Shown piece after piece: positions 48,504 to 57,124 of a stretch of 64,000 nucleotides of DNA. Origin of the DNA: Bremerella sp. TYQ1. GTDB lineage: Bacteria > Planctomycetota > Planctomycetia > Pirellulales > Pirellulaceae. Below the pieces are notes generated by a model. The model was not told where the DNA came from. It did no database searches and saw nothing but the letters and a program-made list of their open reading frames with translations. Every line of letters starts with the position of its first letter. Position 1 is the stretch's first letter. Position numbers and translations under genes: made by a program. The stretch covers positions 5,477,001 through 5,541,000 of the forward strand of contig NZ_CP083740.1 of the NCBI RefSeq assembly GCF_020150455.1, read 5' to 3'.

Positions 48504-49913
48504 TTAGGCTGCTTGGCGATCTTCGTGAATGTGAATCGGTGCCATCGATTCGAGACACTTATCACGTTGCGCCTCAGTGACAGGCGCGAATTGATGGGCG
48601 TCAAAATAGGTTTTGACGTTCGTTAGCCAGCTGATCTGTTGTTCCGTTTCTTCGAGCTGTTGAGGAGCTCGTACACGCTGGCTGAGTTCTACGAAGTTGT
48701 TTTGGTCGAACTGTTCCAGGCGGTTTGGATAGTACTTTGCAAATTCAGCGAACGCTTCCGTTCGAGAAGCGATCACACGTTTTTTCATCTCGACAGCCAT
48801 CGAGATCGGCCCGGAGCTGGTTTGTCCCACTTCACGGTAGGGAAGTAAGACAACGTCGCAGTCGTTCATCAAGCTGAGGAACTCGTCGCGATCTTGAGCA
48901 CCAAGGAAGTGGACACGGTCGATCAGTTTCTCAGAATCGATTTTGGGTTCTGGTGCATCCGTGGGACGTTTCTTCGATTTCTCGGGTGGTTGTCCCTTGC
49001 CGAGAATGTTTCGCAAAATCGAATTGAGGTAGGGATGTACATCCGTGGTATGAGCCTTCGCTTCATTCGGATGCAGGCCACCAGCGATTAACAGGTGATA
49101 GTTCTTAGGAAGCAGTCGCATCACTTCGACTGCCAGGTCGGTCCCTTTATAGGGAGAGATGAAACCGAAGATACCCATGACGACGGAGTCAGAAGGTAGA
49201 TTCAGCGAAGCCTTCATCTTCGACGGCTTCAAATTGTTGGTCAATTCAGGATTCATGAATGCCAGTGGATGGTCGAAGGCATTTTCTCGCGGGACTCGGT
49301 AAATCCGCACAAGGCGTTCGACTTCTCGTTTGGTGTGAACGATGAATGTCACATTCTTCGACTCACCGGCCTGCTTCAAGTATTGAATCGGTTTGCTGGT
49401 CAGGTAGTAGCGACTGCGGCTCTTCGAACGACCAAAGAAAGCGGTGATGAATCGTAGCTTGCGGAACTCCTTCCAGAACCCGCGACTTTCTTTGACATCG
49501 TTCAGGAACGTGTGAAACGTCACCGAGATGGAGGGCGACGCGTCGACAATCTTGGTCAGTCGTTTGTAGGCAGCTTTGGCCGAATGCCCTAACGTGCCTG
49601 GCTCGAACTGCAGGTTGACGGCGTCGAACTTGCCGAGTTGATCGCAGATAACGCTCAACTGCTTTTCGGCATCTTCCCGAGCCATGTTCTGTGGATACTT
49701 GAAAGTATCCTGATCAAGTTCGATGACGGTGACATCAGCGAACTTCTTGAGTGACTGAACGAGAAAGTACGTGTACTCGGCAATGCCGCAAAGACAATCG
49801 TAGGCACTCACAATGGCGAGCTTGGGAACTTTGCCATTTTCAGGCTTGAACTCGCACGGGAAGAAGTGGGTTCGTACCGTAATGCCATTGTGTTCCAGCA
49901 GTTCTACTTTCAT
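48504..49913 (-). CDS. Glycosyltransferase family 4 protein, second glycan locus
   Basis: The 469-residue protein has an N-terminal GT-B loop in IVSAYDCLCGIAEYTYFLVQSL and a C-terminal donor domain with GIFGFISPYKGTDLAVEVMRLLP shown in part, LLIAGGLHPNEAKAH and PYREVGQTSSGPISMAVEM in place of the usual E-x7-E. An extra lysine- and proline-rich loop (GKGQPPEKSKKRPTDAPEPK) interrupts the donor domain near residue 310. It is probably a transferase for the surface glycan made by this locus. No partner lies within its operon. Confidence 0.85.
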   Translation of the reverse strand: MKVELLEHNGITVRTHFFPCEFKPENGKVPKLAIVSAYDCLCGIAEYTYFLVQSLKKFADVTVIELDQDTFKYPQNMAREDAEKQLSVICDQLGKFDAVNLQFEPGTLGHSAKAAYKRLTKIVDASPSISVTFHTFLNDVKESRGFWKEFRKLRFITAFFGRSKSRSRYYLTSKPIQYLKQAGESKNVTFIVHTKREVERLVRIYRVPRENAFDHPLAFMNPELTNNLKPSKMKASLNLPSDSVVMGIFGFISPYKGTDLAVEVMRLLPKNYHLLIAGGLHPNEAKAHTTDVHPYLNSILRNILGKGQPPEKSKKRPTDAPEPKIDSEKLIDRVHFLGAQDRDEFLSLMNDCDVVLLPYREVGQTSSGPISMAVEMKKRVIASRTEAFAEFAKYYPNRLEQFDQNNFVELSQRVRAPQQLEETEQQISWLTNVKTYFDAHQFAPVTEAQRDKCLESMAPIHIHEDRQAA

Positions 49914-50000
49914 CTTGACCTTCCGTTGTCAATTCGAACGCAACCATGGGTATCGTGATGGAGCGACAAGTTGCTTCTTCCGCAGCAAAAAATAGTCACT

Positions 50001-50090
50001 CCCGGGATTGGGGGCAGTATCGTAACACGCGTCGCAATATTGAAAAAGACTGAAATATAAAGTTAGATCGAGCGAGAGCTATATCCCGGG
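50001..50090. repeat. Separated 8-bp inverted repeat in the intergenic region
   Basis: CCCGGGAT (50001-50008) and ATCCCGGG (50083-50090) are exact reverse complements 74 bases apart, between two divergent glycan genes. They contain the same six-base palindrome, so they may be two copies of one binding site. Confidence 0.3.
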
Positions 50091-50111
50091 TGTTCTCGAG
50101 GAGCTTTGCTA

Positions 50112-50139
50112 TTGACCATTTGGCTGTAAAGGGCTAAAC
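50112..50139 (+). promoter_or_regulatory. Candidate promoter of the FkbM gene
   Basis: TTGACC at 50112-50117 and CTAAAC at 50134-50139 are separated by 16 bases, a weak sigma-70-like pair, 56 bases before the ATG at 50196. The -10 match is poor. Confidence 0.25.
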
Positions 50140-50195
50140 CCCCTAATTGTCATAAATGTCCACGACCCCACACTCCCTACCCTTGGGATACGCAA

Positions 50196-51257
50196 ATGGG
50201 CTTGAAAACAGAGTTTCGTAAGATTATCGGACAGGCAAAATCTAATAAAAAAGAAGGTGAGTCGGTGTCGATTCGAGATACGATCCGCGAGATCTTAGGT
50301 GAGTTTTTGGGGGATCGGCGTTCAGGGCGTAAGCCTGAAATCTGGAGTCTGGGACGCGACGAATGTTTGACACGGCTACACTTCGGAGCGTTGCTATGCT
50401 TTTCCGGAGACAACATCGATGTCGTACCGGGCGCGTTTCGAGAAGGTTGGATCGAACCGTCGAATAACTTGCTGCTGCAGGATATCTTGAAGCCTGGCGA
50501 CAGTTGCGTGAACATCGGTGCGAACTTCGGATACTTCACGCTCTTGGCAGCTCATTTGGTTGGTGGCGAAGGAGAGGTGCTCTCAGTTGAAGCCAATCCT
50601 TACATCTTCCATTACCTGGTGAAAGGGATTTATTACAGCGGTTACCCGAACATCGTTCGCCCCTTCAATGTGGCAATTGCTGAGGAAGCCGGGAAGGAAT
50701 ATGAGTTTTATTTCAATCCGCACTTCTCCGGTGGTGGAAGCTTGGCAGGGCCTTCGCTTTCCAACGGAGACAATCAGCATATCGTTGACTCTGTCGATGA
50801 AGCTCTGTTTCGCAATCCAAAGCACTACCGCGGCGAAGGCGGGGCGTTGGACTTTGCCAAGGCACCGTTTGTGAAATTCGATTGTCGATCAACAACCATC
50901 GATTGGCTGTGGGAACATCATCCGACCAAGAAGGAAGTCAAGCTTCTGCACATGGATATCGAGGGTGCCGAGTCCCTTGCGATTCGAGGCGCGCAGAAGT
51001 TCCTATCGGAGAACAAGAACATCCACATCATTATGGAGTTCGATCCGAGTCGCTTTGCCATTCCTGAAATGCGGAAAAGCATCGAAGCAATGTATGAAAT
51101 CTTCATGCGCGAACGGTTTCAGATCTTTCAAATCGTGGGGGCAGATCGCGACCATTATTCGAAGCGTCCCACGCTGAAGCCGATTTCCAGCCTTGCGGAA
51201 ATGGAAAAGTTGCCGCACGGCGATCTTTATCTCTCCCGAAGCGGCTCTCTCTACTAA
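50196..51257 (+). CDS. FkbM family methyltransferase, copy 1
   Basis: The 353-residue protein has a SAM-binding motif I in CVNIGANFGYFTLLAA (about residues 107-122), an acidic LSVEANP motif II, and the FkbM pattern LLHMDIEGAESLAIRG near 250-265. FkbM enzymes add methyl groups to hydroxyls of sugars or other small molecules. No ribosome binding site is obvious. The neighbouring genes suggest modification of a surface glycan. A strong terminator follows 27 bases after its stop. Confidence 0.9.
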   Translation: MGLKTEFRKIIGQAKSNKKEGESVSIRDTIREILGEFLGDRRSGRKPEIWSLGRDECLTRLHFGALLCFSGDNIDVVPGAFREGWIEPSNNLLLQDILKPGDSCVNIGANFGYFTLLAAHLVGGEGEVLSVEANPYIFHYLVKGIYYSGYPNIVRPFNVAIAEEAGKEYEFYFNPHFSGGGSLAGPSLSNGDNQHIVDSVDEALFRNPKHYRGEGGALDFAKAPFVKFDCRSTTIDWLWEHHPTKKEVKLLHMDIEGAESLAIRGAQKFLSENKNIHIIMEFDPSRFAIPEMRKSIEAMYEIFMRERFQIFQIVGADRDHYSKRPTLKPISSLAEMEKLPHGDLYLSRSGSLY

Positions 51258-51278
51258 AATAGGGATTTCCGAGCAGGC

Positions 51279-51674
51279 ATGGGGGCCCTCCGATGGAAGG
51301 GCCGTTTTTTTCTTCATATTCCCAAATGTGTTGGGACGACATTGCCCTCGTTCTTGGAACAAATATTTCCTGTGAACGAGATCTAGCCGTACAACTATTT
51401 CGGAGTGCCGGAGATGCGGCTGACACCGGAATTAATTCGTGCGCGCGAGGATGAAGCCAGAGAGTTTCGATTTCTGAGAGGACATTTTTCCTTCTCAAGC
51501 TGTGAGATGCTGCGTCTAGGACACACCACCCTGACGATGCTTCGCTCTCCCAAGGAACGCTTGTTCTCTTGGTATAGCCATATGTTGCGCTCGGCCAAAA
51601 ATGAGCATCCCAGCGATACGCCAGAGACATCGCTGCATCTACGGCTCAAACCGAGAATGGAATATCGTTTTTAG
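51279..51674 (+). pseudogene. Decayed sulfotransferase gene with in-frame amber codons
   Basis: In one frame the sequence reads FFLHIPKCVGTTLPSFLEQI, the sulfotransferase N-terminal PAPS-binding loop (HIPKxxGTT), until a TAG at 51384-51386. After it the same frame continues PYNYFGVPEMRLTPELI and then RFLRGHFSF and TMLRSPKERLFSWYSH, the second PAPS-contacting segment of the family, until another TAG at 51672-51674. The two halves fit one family without a gap, so the first TAG is most likely a point mutation (CAG to TAG would do it). About 130 residues remain of a usual 220 to 270. The 5' end is also overlaid by the FkbM terminator. Confidence 0.75.
51284..51311 (+). terminator. Intrinsic terminator of the FkbM gene
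   Basis: GGCCCT (51284-51289) pairs with AGGGCC (51298-51303), followed by one G and seven thymines (51305-51311). The seven T residues also code for the first Phe residues of the decayed sulfotransferase frame. Confidence 0.85.
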
Positions 51675-51983
51675 CTTCAGTACCGAGCTGAAATGTCTCC
51701 TAACTTGGCGACTGGCACCAAGCTTTATATTTGCAATGCTGAGTTAGACGTTGAAGCAAAGAACATGACGCTTCATGCGACGATTCCTTCCTCCCTGGTT
51801 TCAGCAACCGGGGAGACGATTATACGGATCGTAGTTCCTCAGGTGTCGTCCGCCTACGAACAAGATTCCACCACCAGCGATCGACGCAAGAAAGGCCTGC
51901 TGGTTTCGTCGATAGACGTTGCCGCGATTAAGAAGGAGAACTGGATATTATGGCTTCCCTTCGCAAGTCGAAAGGCGGGCTAA
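51675..51983 (+). pseudogene. Remnant of a C-terminal beta domain of a glycan-modifying protein
   Basis: The frame continues from the sulfotransferase remnant, past the TAG at 51672, to a TAA at 51981-51983. About 100 residues include MTLHATIPSSLV, ETIIRIVVPQVSS and SDRRKKGLLVSSIDVA. The last part resembles the RRLGLAVxxI pattern of a beta domain found at the C-terminus of some methyltransferases and glycosyltransferases in such loci. There is no plausible independent start, so it is probably the 3' piece of a deleted gene. The family call is tentative. Confidence 0.5.
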
Positions 51984-52004
51984 CTGGCTAGCCACGACTT
52001 TTCC

Positions 52005-52913
52005 TTAGGCGACATTAGGAAGAGGCGCCGGCGGCATTGGCAAAACCTCGGGACTTCCGGCTTTTAGACGCTCGAGGCGCTGTTTCACAGAGGTGTGCTT
52101 TTCCGGGTGAACGGCGACGATGTTGTAGCCGTTTTCATACGCCCGAGGCATTGGCTGATCTTGTGTTGGGCGATGGCTGACGAGGCCTTCGGGGCAGGCA
52201 AAGTTAATCTCATACCCAAGATCATTTAAAATCTGGAACAGTTGCCAAGGTCCATAACCAAAGCCGGCTTGCCACGGTGCGAAAACTTCCATCACGAGCA
52301 CTGGTTGTGCGTGTCGGATCGTTTCTAACGATCCCTCGACGACAAGCAACTCACCTCCCTCTACGTCAATCTTCAAGACGTGAGGAGCGGGAAGGTTGGC
52401 GTCTCGAGCGAAATCGTCCATACGGCGAATCTGGCAGAGATACTGGTTACGCTTCAGGCCATCGAGTACTGAGAGCGCGTTCCATGCATTTGGTGCAGCG
52501 GCAGTCGCTAAGCCATCGTGCCCTTCGGGCATCTCGATCGTAATTTCTCCATTGCGGTTCGACATGCCGATCGGAAAGCTATAGATAGTTCCGCCAGGCA
52601 AGCTGCGGCTGGAAACCCGTTCGCAAAGCTTAAGATACGTTGGCCAGACTGGTTCGAACGCATAGATCGACCCTTGATGTCCTGTTAAGTATGCCAAAAT
52701 CTCGGCGAGTTGCCCGGCATTTGCACCCACGTCGTAAACAACGTTTCCAGGCTCTACAACCGCTTTGTAGATCTGGTCTTCAAATGCCTCTGGCCGCCAA
52801 ACAGGTTTCTCGAATTTGGTGACCTCTGGGGCTTTGTCGCGAAGACCCTCACGTTTTGCCGTAGCCACAAGTGAGGTTTGCCATTTTCGAATCAATCGCG
52901 ATATTCGAGACAT
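52005..52913 (-). CDS. FkbM family methyltransferase, copy 2
   Basis: The 302-residue protein has SAM motif I in VVYDVGANAGQLAEILAY (about residues 58-75), AFEPVWPTYLKL as motif II, and the FkbM segment HVLKIDVEGGELLVVEG. It is clearly diverged from the copy at 50196. It lies 39 bases downstream of the ABC transporter gene on the same strand and may methylate the glycan exported by it. Confidence 0.9.
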   Translation of the reverse strand: MSRISRLIRKWQTSLVATAKREGLRDKAPEVTKFEKPVWRPEAFEDQIYKAVVEPGNVVYDVGANAGQLAEILAYLTGHQGSIYAFEPVWPTYLKLCERVSSRSLPGGTIYSFPIGMSNRNGEITIEMPEGHDGLATAAAPNAWNALSVLDGLKRNQYLCQIRRMDDFARDANLPAPHVLKIDVEGGELLVVEGSLETIRHAQPVLVMEVFAPWQAGFGYGPWQLFQILNDLGYEINFACPEGLVSHRPTQDQPMPRAYENGYNIVAVHPEKHTSVKQRLERLKAGSPEVLPMPPAPLPNVA

Positions 52914-52952
52914 CGTTTTAACTTTGGGTAGGCAGTTGTTTTCTTTAATCTG

Positions 52953-54935
52953 CTAAGCAGCCCGGCGATCCTTGACGATTTCTTCCCGGTAAAGCTCATG
53001 GTACGTCGGGCTTTTACTGAGCAACTCGACGTGAGTTCCTTCGGCCTCGATCTGGCCGGAGTTCATGACAACGATTCGGTCAGCGAGTTCCAAGGCTGAT
53101 GGGCGATGCGTAATCATGATGGCGGTTTTATCGCCGACACATTGATCGAATGCCGAGTGGATCAGACGTTCACTTTCTAGGTCGACTTGACTCGTCGCTT
53201 CATCGAAGATGAAGATTTCAGGGTGACGCAGAAACGCTCTGGCAATCGCGATACGTTGTCGCTGCCCCCCAGACAATGAAGAACCTAGCTCGCCACAGGG
53301 GGTTTGATAGCCGTGAGCCATTTGAGAGTGTACGAAGCCATCGACTTTGGCACGAACGGCTGCTTCAATTACCTCTTCGTCCGTTGCATCGAGGCGGCCG
53401 TAGCGGATGTTCTCCATGATCGTGTCGTTGAACAACACGGTGTTCTGGGTGACCAGTCCGATGTTTTTTCGCAGGTCGTGCTGGGCCAAATCGCGTATGT
53501 CGGTATCGCCAATAAGGATCGATCCGGATGCCGGGTCGTAGAATCGCATCATCATATTGACGAGCGTACTTTTGCCGCACCCATTCGGACCGACGATTGC
53601 GACCCGTTCGCCGCGACGGATGGTCAGTTCCGTCCCACGGAGCACAGGGACTTTTACGTCATAACGGAATTCGACGTTATGAAAGTGGATGTCGCCAGGC
53701 TCGAATGGAGCTGGTGTTTTGGGATCTTGAATGGTTGGGGCAGAGTTCAGAATCGCAAAAACACGCTCGGAGCCAGCGATTCCGGCTTGGATAGATGCAA
53801 ACACATCGCCTAGCTTGCGAATCGGATCAGCCGCTGCGATCAGGAACGCATAAAATGTCATTATGCCCCCGAAGTCCATGGGTTTCTCTGCCAAGCGAAC
53901 GCCCAGGATATGAGTCTCTTGATTCAAGACTAAGTACCCACCAGCGATCAACGAGAGGCAAACGACACCGATGCCGAGTAATTCGTTATTAGAACGAACT
54001 AGCGAACCATAGATCTCCATCTTCATTTGCTGGCGATATACGTCACGGGTTCGTTTCTCGAATCGAGATTGTTCCAAGTCTTCGTTGCCAAAGGCTTTTA
54101 CGACGTAGTAGCCCTGCATGACTTGGATAAAAAAGCCGATCAGCTGACCGTTCACTTCCATCACGCGAATGCTGGTTCGCTTGATCGATTTGGCCAGGAG
54201 AATCAAGAGGTACGCGGCAATTGGACAGACGATGCCTGAGAGAATTAACAATCGCCAATTGATGAAAGCCGCGCCTGTGATACACGCAATCATCTTGAAC
54301 GGCTCGCGGAGCGATTTTCCGAGCAGAACTGAGATTGCGTTACCAATGGCTCCGATATCACCACCGACGCGCGCAGTGGCGTCTCCGGTGTCGTTTCCGG
54401 CCACTTGGCCAAGGCGTAAATCAAGGATCTTTTGAAAGAAGCGGTGCTGCAGCATCTGTGACGTGCGGTAAGACGCTCTTGCCATTAAGACAATACTGAG
54501 AGCCAAAAACACGCACTTCAATGCTGTGCCTGCGAGGATAATTCCTACCAGGATAAGTAGGGTTACAAAGGGACTTTGGGGCGCATATTGATCAATATAC
54601 GGCTTCACTTTAGCGACGTTATGCTGCCGTGATCGCCAGCTTTGAATCATTTGTTCCTGGATGGCGATTTTATTTGCGTGATCGCCAGGTTTTGCTTTTA
54701 GAAGAGCAATCTCGTCGTTGCTTTTGGCAATCGCAGTGTTGGCGGCTTCTGTCTCTTGAACAACCCACTGATGCAGGTTTTGACCGCGGAAAATGACTTC
54801 AGCAAAGGGGTAGACCGCACCGATGTTTGCGCCCCATAAAATACCCACCAAAAAAGAGCATAGGATGGATGTTCCAATGGACCATGGGTACGAACGCCAA
54901 GCAAGTTTTAAGGCTTTTAAAAGATCGCTCATCAC
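52953..54935 (-). CDS. MsbA-like ABC exporter with long extracytoplasmic coiled-coil loop
   Basis: The 660-residue half transporter has a six-helix membrane domain and a C-terminal ATPase with Walker A GPNGCGKST, signature LSGGQRQR, Walker B FIFDEATSQVD and MITHRPSA. Between helix 1 (near 18-42) and helix 2 (near 125-150) there is a loop of about 80 residues with heptad-like charge (NTAIAKSNDEIALLKAK, IQEQMIQSWRSRQ), much longer than in MsbA. It should export a lipid-linked glycan or glycolipid as a homodimer. It is probably co-transcribed with the FkbM gene. Confidence 0.9.
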   Translation of the reverse strand: MMSDLLKALKLAWRSYPWSIGTSILCSFLVGILWGANIGAVYPFAEVIFRGQNLHQWVVQETEAANTAIAKSNDEIALLKAKPGDHANKIAIQEQMIQSWRSRQHNVAKVKPYIDQYAPQSPFVTLLILVGIILAGTALKCVFLALSIVLMARASYRTSQMLQHRFFQKILDLRLGQVAGNDTGDATARVGGDIGAIGNAISVLLGKSLREPFKMIACITGAAFINWRLLILSGIVCPIAAYLLILLAKSIKRTSIRVMEVNGQLIGFFIQVMQGYYVVKAFGNEDLEQSRFEKRTRDVYRQQMKMEIYGSLVRSNNELLGIGVVCLSLIAGGYLVLNQETHILGVRLAEKPMDFGGIMTFYAFLIAAADPIRKLGDVFASIQAGIAGSERVFAILNSAPTIQDPKTPAPFEPGDIHFHNVEFRYDVKVPVLRGTELTIRRGERVAIVGPNGCGKSTLVNMMMRFYDPASGSILIGDTDIRDLAQHDLRKNIGLVTQNTVLFNDTIMENIRYGRLDATDEEVIEAAVRAKVDGFVHSQMAHGYQTPCGELGSSLSGGQRQRIAIARAFLRHPEIFIFDEATSQVDLESERLIHSAFDQCVGDKTAIMITHRPSALELADRIVVMNSGQIEAEGTHVELLSKSPTYHELYREEIVKDRRAA

Positions 54936-55254
54936 TAGCCAAAAGTGTAATCGCTATCGATCCAACACGACCACGGCACAGGATAGATCGTGGTGGTCTG
55001 TTTGTCGGGACATGTTTTGTGTCGAACCAGACTAGAGATTTCGTGGAAGATGAGCAATATCAAACACTTCGCAACTCAATGAGGCAGTGATGATAGGCAA
55101 TGGATGCTTACCGGCGCATTCCATTGCCGAGGTAGTGCCCTACAGCGGCGGATGGATGAACGCGGCTCGTAAGTCACGTTCAGAAGCGCATAAGCTGGGT
55201 GAAAACTTCCAGCTATAGAGTTGCCTAGTTTCGCTATTAAGCCAGTGTTTGCAA
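54936..55254. other. Gene-free region with an imperfect hairpin
   Basis: No gene is supported in these 319 bases. GGCAATGGATGC (55096-55107) pairs with GCATTCCATTGCC (55116-55128) apart from one bulged base. The hairpin has no T-run. It may be a copy of a dispersed element. The rest looks like degraded sequence with no recognisable family. Confidence 0.4.
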
Positions 55255-56532
55255 TTAGCCAAACCGTTCCCACAGCGACCAAACCATGCGGCCGGAGAGG
55301 AACAGGGTTAGGACCAGCGCGCAGATGGCGATGGAGCAGGCAGGGATTTTCAGGCGGGAGGCTGGCAATTGGATGGAAAGAAAGAGCATTGCGAATGCTA
55401 GCAGTGGGATGCCGATCACGGTCAATGCCTGAGCGAAAACGATCAAACTGACGCTCGACATGCCGAGGTAATTTACCGCGATGGCGACGAGCATCCCCAC
55501 CGATAAGCCGGCGACCGTCAGGAGCTTTACCGGGGCATCTTTGATCGTTGCCGATAAGCCCAAGCTATCGCTCAGCGCGGTCCCACCGATCAGTGCATTG
55601 ACCAGCAGCGAACTGAAAGCCCCTGCCGAAATACCGATGCAGAACATGATTTTCGCTTGGGGGCCGATAAGTGGTTCCAGCTGCTTGGCGACATCCGTGA
55701 TGCTACTGAGCTCCTTCCCTTCCAGCACGGCAGCGGAGGTCACCATGATCATGAAGCTGATTCCACCCAAAACGGCAATGCCGACGATTGAGTCGACAAT
55801 ACCGTTGGCCATGTTTTCTTTCGTCCATTTTTTCTCGCGGACGGCGTAAATCTGATAGAACGCCCCAGCGACGGAAAACGTCGTGCCAAACATACCGAGC
55901 AGCATCACAATACTGTCGGGCGATCCGCCACCATCAGGAAGCGATGGAATCAGCCCGGTCAAGATCTTGCTGATCTCCGGCTTGACGACAATCAAGTTGA
56001 CGACAAAGCCCAGCAGCATGACGCCGACCATGACCATCATCAGCTTCTCAATAAAACGATATGGGGCACTGCTGCCATAAAGGGCCCAGACAAGCCCTAA
56101 ATTCACGAGCAGAATCGAGATGAGCGAAACCCATATTGCCGACGCTCCCATGCCGGCACTGTCGGTGGCGATGTTGATGACGTCAATAATGGCCAGGTTA
56201 TTGGTGAATTGGAAACAGCTGGTGATCAGAAAGAACGTCAGCCCGATGATCACCGAGACAGGCCGGCCCATTCGCGCGGCAATTTCTGAAAACGGAGTTC
56301 GCTCGAAATTGGTACCGATTACCGCAGCGAGAAAGACGGTTAGAGCCATGAAGACCGACGCGATCGCCAAAACCCAAATCATGCTGTAGCCATATACGGC
56401 TCCGACTTTCGAGTTCGACAAGATACTGCCTGGGCCAAGCACGACCGAAGCAACGACAATGGCCGGACCGATCGCTTTGAGAACTCGTAGGAAGGAAACT
56501 TGGTTTTGGCTTTCCGCCGCCGCTTCTGACAT
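55255..56532 (-). CDS. Nramp-related membrane transporter lacking canonical metal-binding motifs
   Basis: From the ATG at 56532 the protein has 425 residues; an in-frame ATG at 56571 lies inside an inverted repeat and is less likely. Eleven to twelve membrane helices are predicted. The fold follows Nramp: GPAIVVASVVLGPGSILSN in helix 1 and LGMFGTTFSVAGAFYQIYAVREKK in helix 6, shown as blocks. However the diagnostic DPGN of helix 1 reads GPGS and the MPH of helix 6 reads FSV, so the usual divalent-metal ligands are missing. It may carry a different ion. It is transcribed leftwards from behind the second DUF1559 module. Confidence 0.8.
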   Translation of the reverse strand: MSEAAAESQNQVSFLRVLKAIGPAIVVASVVLGPGSILSNSKVGAVYGYSMIWVLAIASVFMALTVFLAAVIGTNFERTPFSEIAARMGRPVSVIIGLTFFLITSCFQFTNNLAIIDVINIATDSAGMGASAIWVSLISILLVNLGLVWALYGSSAPYRFIEKLMMVMVGVMLLGFVVNLIVVKPEISKILTGLIPSLPDGGGSPDSIVMLLGMFGTTFSVAGAFYQIYAVREKKWTKENMANGIVDSIVGIAVLGGISFMIMVTSAAVLEGKELSSITDVAKQLEPLIGPQAKIMFCIGISAGAFSSLLVNALIGGTALSDSLGLSATIKDAPVKLLTVAGLSVGMLVAIAVNYLGMSSVSLIVFAQALTVIGIPLLAFAMLFLSIQLPASRLKIPACSIAICALVLTLFLSGRMVWSLWERFG

Positions 56533-56555
56533 GAACAACTCGCTTTCAGGCGAAA

Positions 56556-56587
56556 AGATCGATGTCCGCACGCTGGGGCATCGATCT
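56556..56587. promoter_or_regulatory. 9-bp inverted repeat in the leader of the transporter gene
   Basis: AGATCGATG (56556-56564) and CATCGATCT (56579-56587) are exact reverse complements with a 14-base spacer, 24 bases upstream of the chosen start codon. It could be an operator for a metal regulator or a leader hairpin. Confidence 0.45.
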
Positions 56588-56638
56588 CAGGAGGGTTTCG
56601 AGGTGGGAGAGTATTATCGCCGAACGTTAGGCCTGGTT

Positions 56639-57037
56639 TCAAAGAGAAAAGTTCACGATGTTTTCCCCAGGCGTTACTTCCGCGGTAAGGCCAGACTGGC
56701 GATCACTGCCATACTTGTCCGGTAAAATTGACTTGACGGGCGCTTCCGGACCCATGTCGATAAAAGCGGAAATCATCACGCGATGCTTTCCGACAGGGAC
56801 GCCACTTCCGACGCCACTGGTTTCTGCTTGGAAAGTACCATCTTCCTGAACTTCGGCCGAGGCACGTGGTATGCCGTCTTCTTCAGGAATAAAGGTAATC
56901 GTACCCGTAGGTAACGGTTTGCCTTTGTAAGTAACGGTGCCTGTCACGTCACCCATTTCTGGGCCGGACGAACCGCAGCCGACCATCGTCGTCACGGCAA
57001 AAGCAAGAGACAGGGTAAGAAGCGTTGACCTAAACAT
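56639..57037 (-). CDS. Small lipoprotein with transthyretin-like fold, paired with DUF1559
   Basis: The 132-residue protein has a signal with a lipobox (TTMVGC, Cys21). The mature part has VTGTVTYKGKPLPTGTITF, which mirrors VKGSVTYQGEPVPEGQIIF in the copy at 10542-10931, and later GVPVGKHRVMIS. It lies downstream of a DUF1559 gene, with a strong hairpin between, exactly as in the first module. The function is unknown. Confidence 0.83.
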   Translation of the reverse strand: MFRSTLLTLSLAFAVTTMVGCGSSGPEMGDVTGTVTYKGKPLPTGTITFIPEEDGIPRASAEVQEDGTFQAETSGVGSGVPVGKHRVMISAFIDMGPEAPVKSILPDKYGSDRQSGLTAEVTPGENIVNFSL

Positions 57038-57062
57038 GATCCGAATTGCTCGATAAATGGGT

Positions 57063-57107
57063 AAAAAAAGAAGAGAGACGCCGCTGGCCCGATCCGCCAG
57101 CGGCGTC
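57063..57107 (-). terminator. Strong hairpin and T-run between DUF1559 and lipoprotein genes
   Basis: On the minus strand a perfect 12-bp stem (GACGCCGCTGGC at 57077-57088, complement at 57096-57107, seven-base loop) is followed by a pyrimidine tract with seven thymines at 57069-57063. This is a textbook intrinsic terminator, yet the lipoprotein gene lies just 26 bases further on and would depend on read-through. Confidence 0.88.
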
Positions 57108-57124
57108 GAATCGAAGGTTGGCCC

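Noticed and set aside
55076..55282. 68-codon minus-strand frame in the gap before the transporter
   Set aside because: It runs into the end of the transporter gene region and covers a hairpin; no independent support as a gene.
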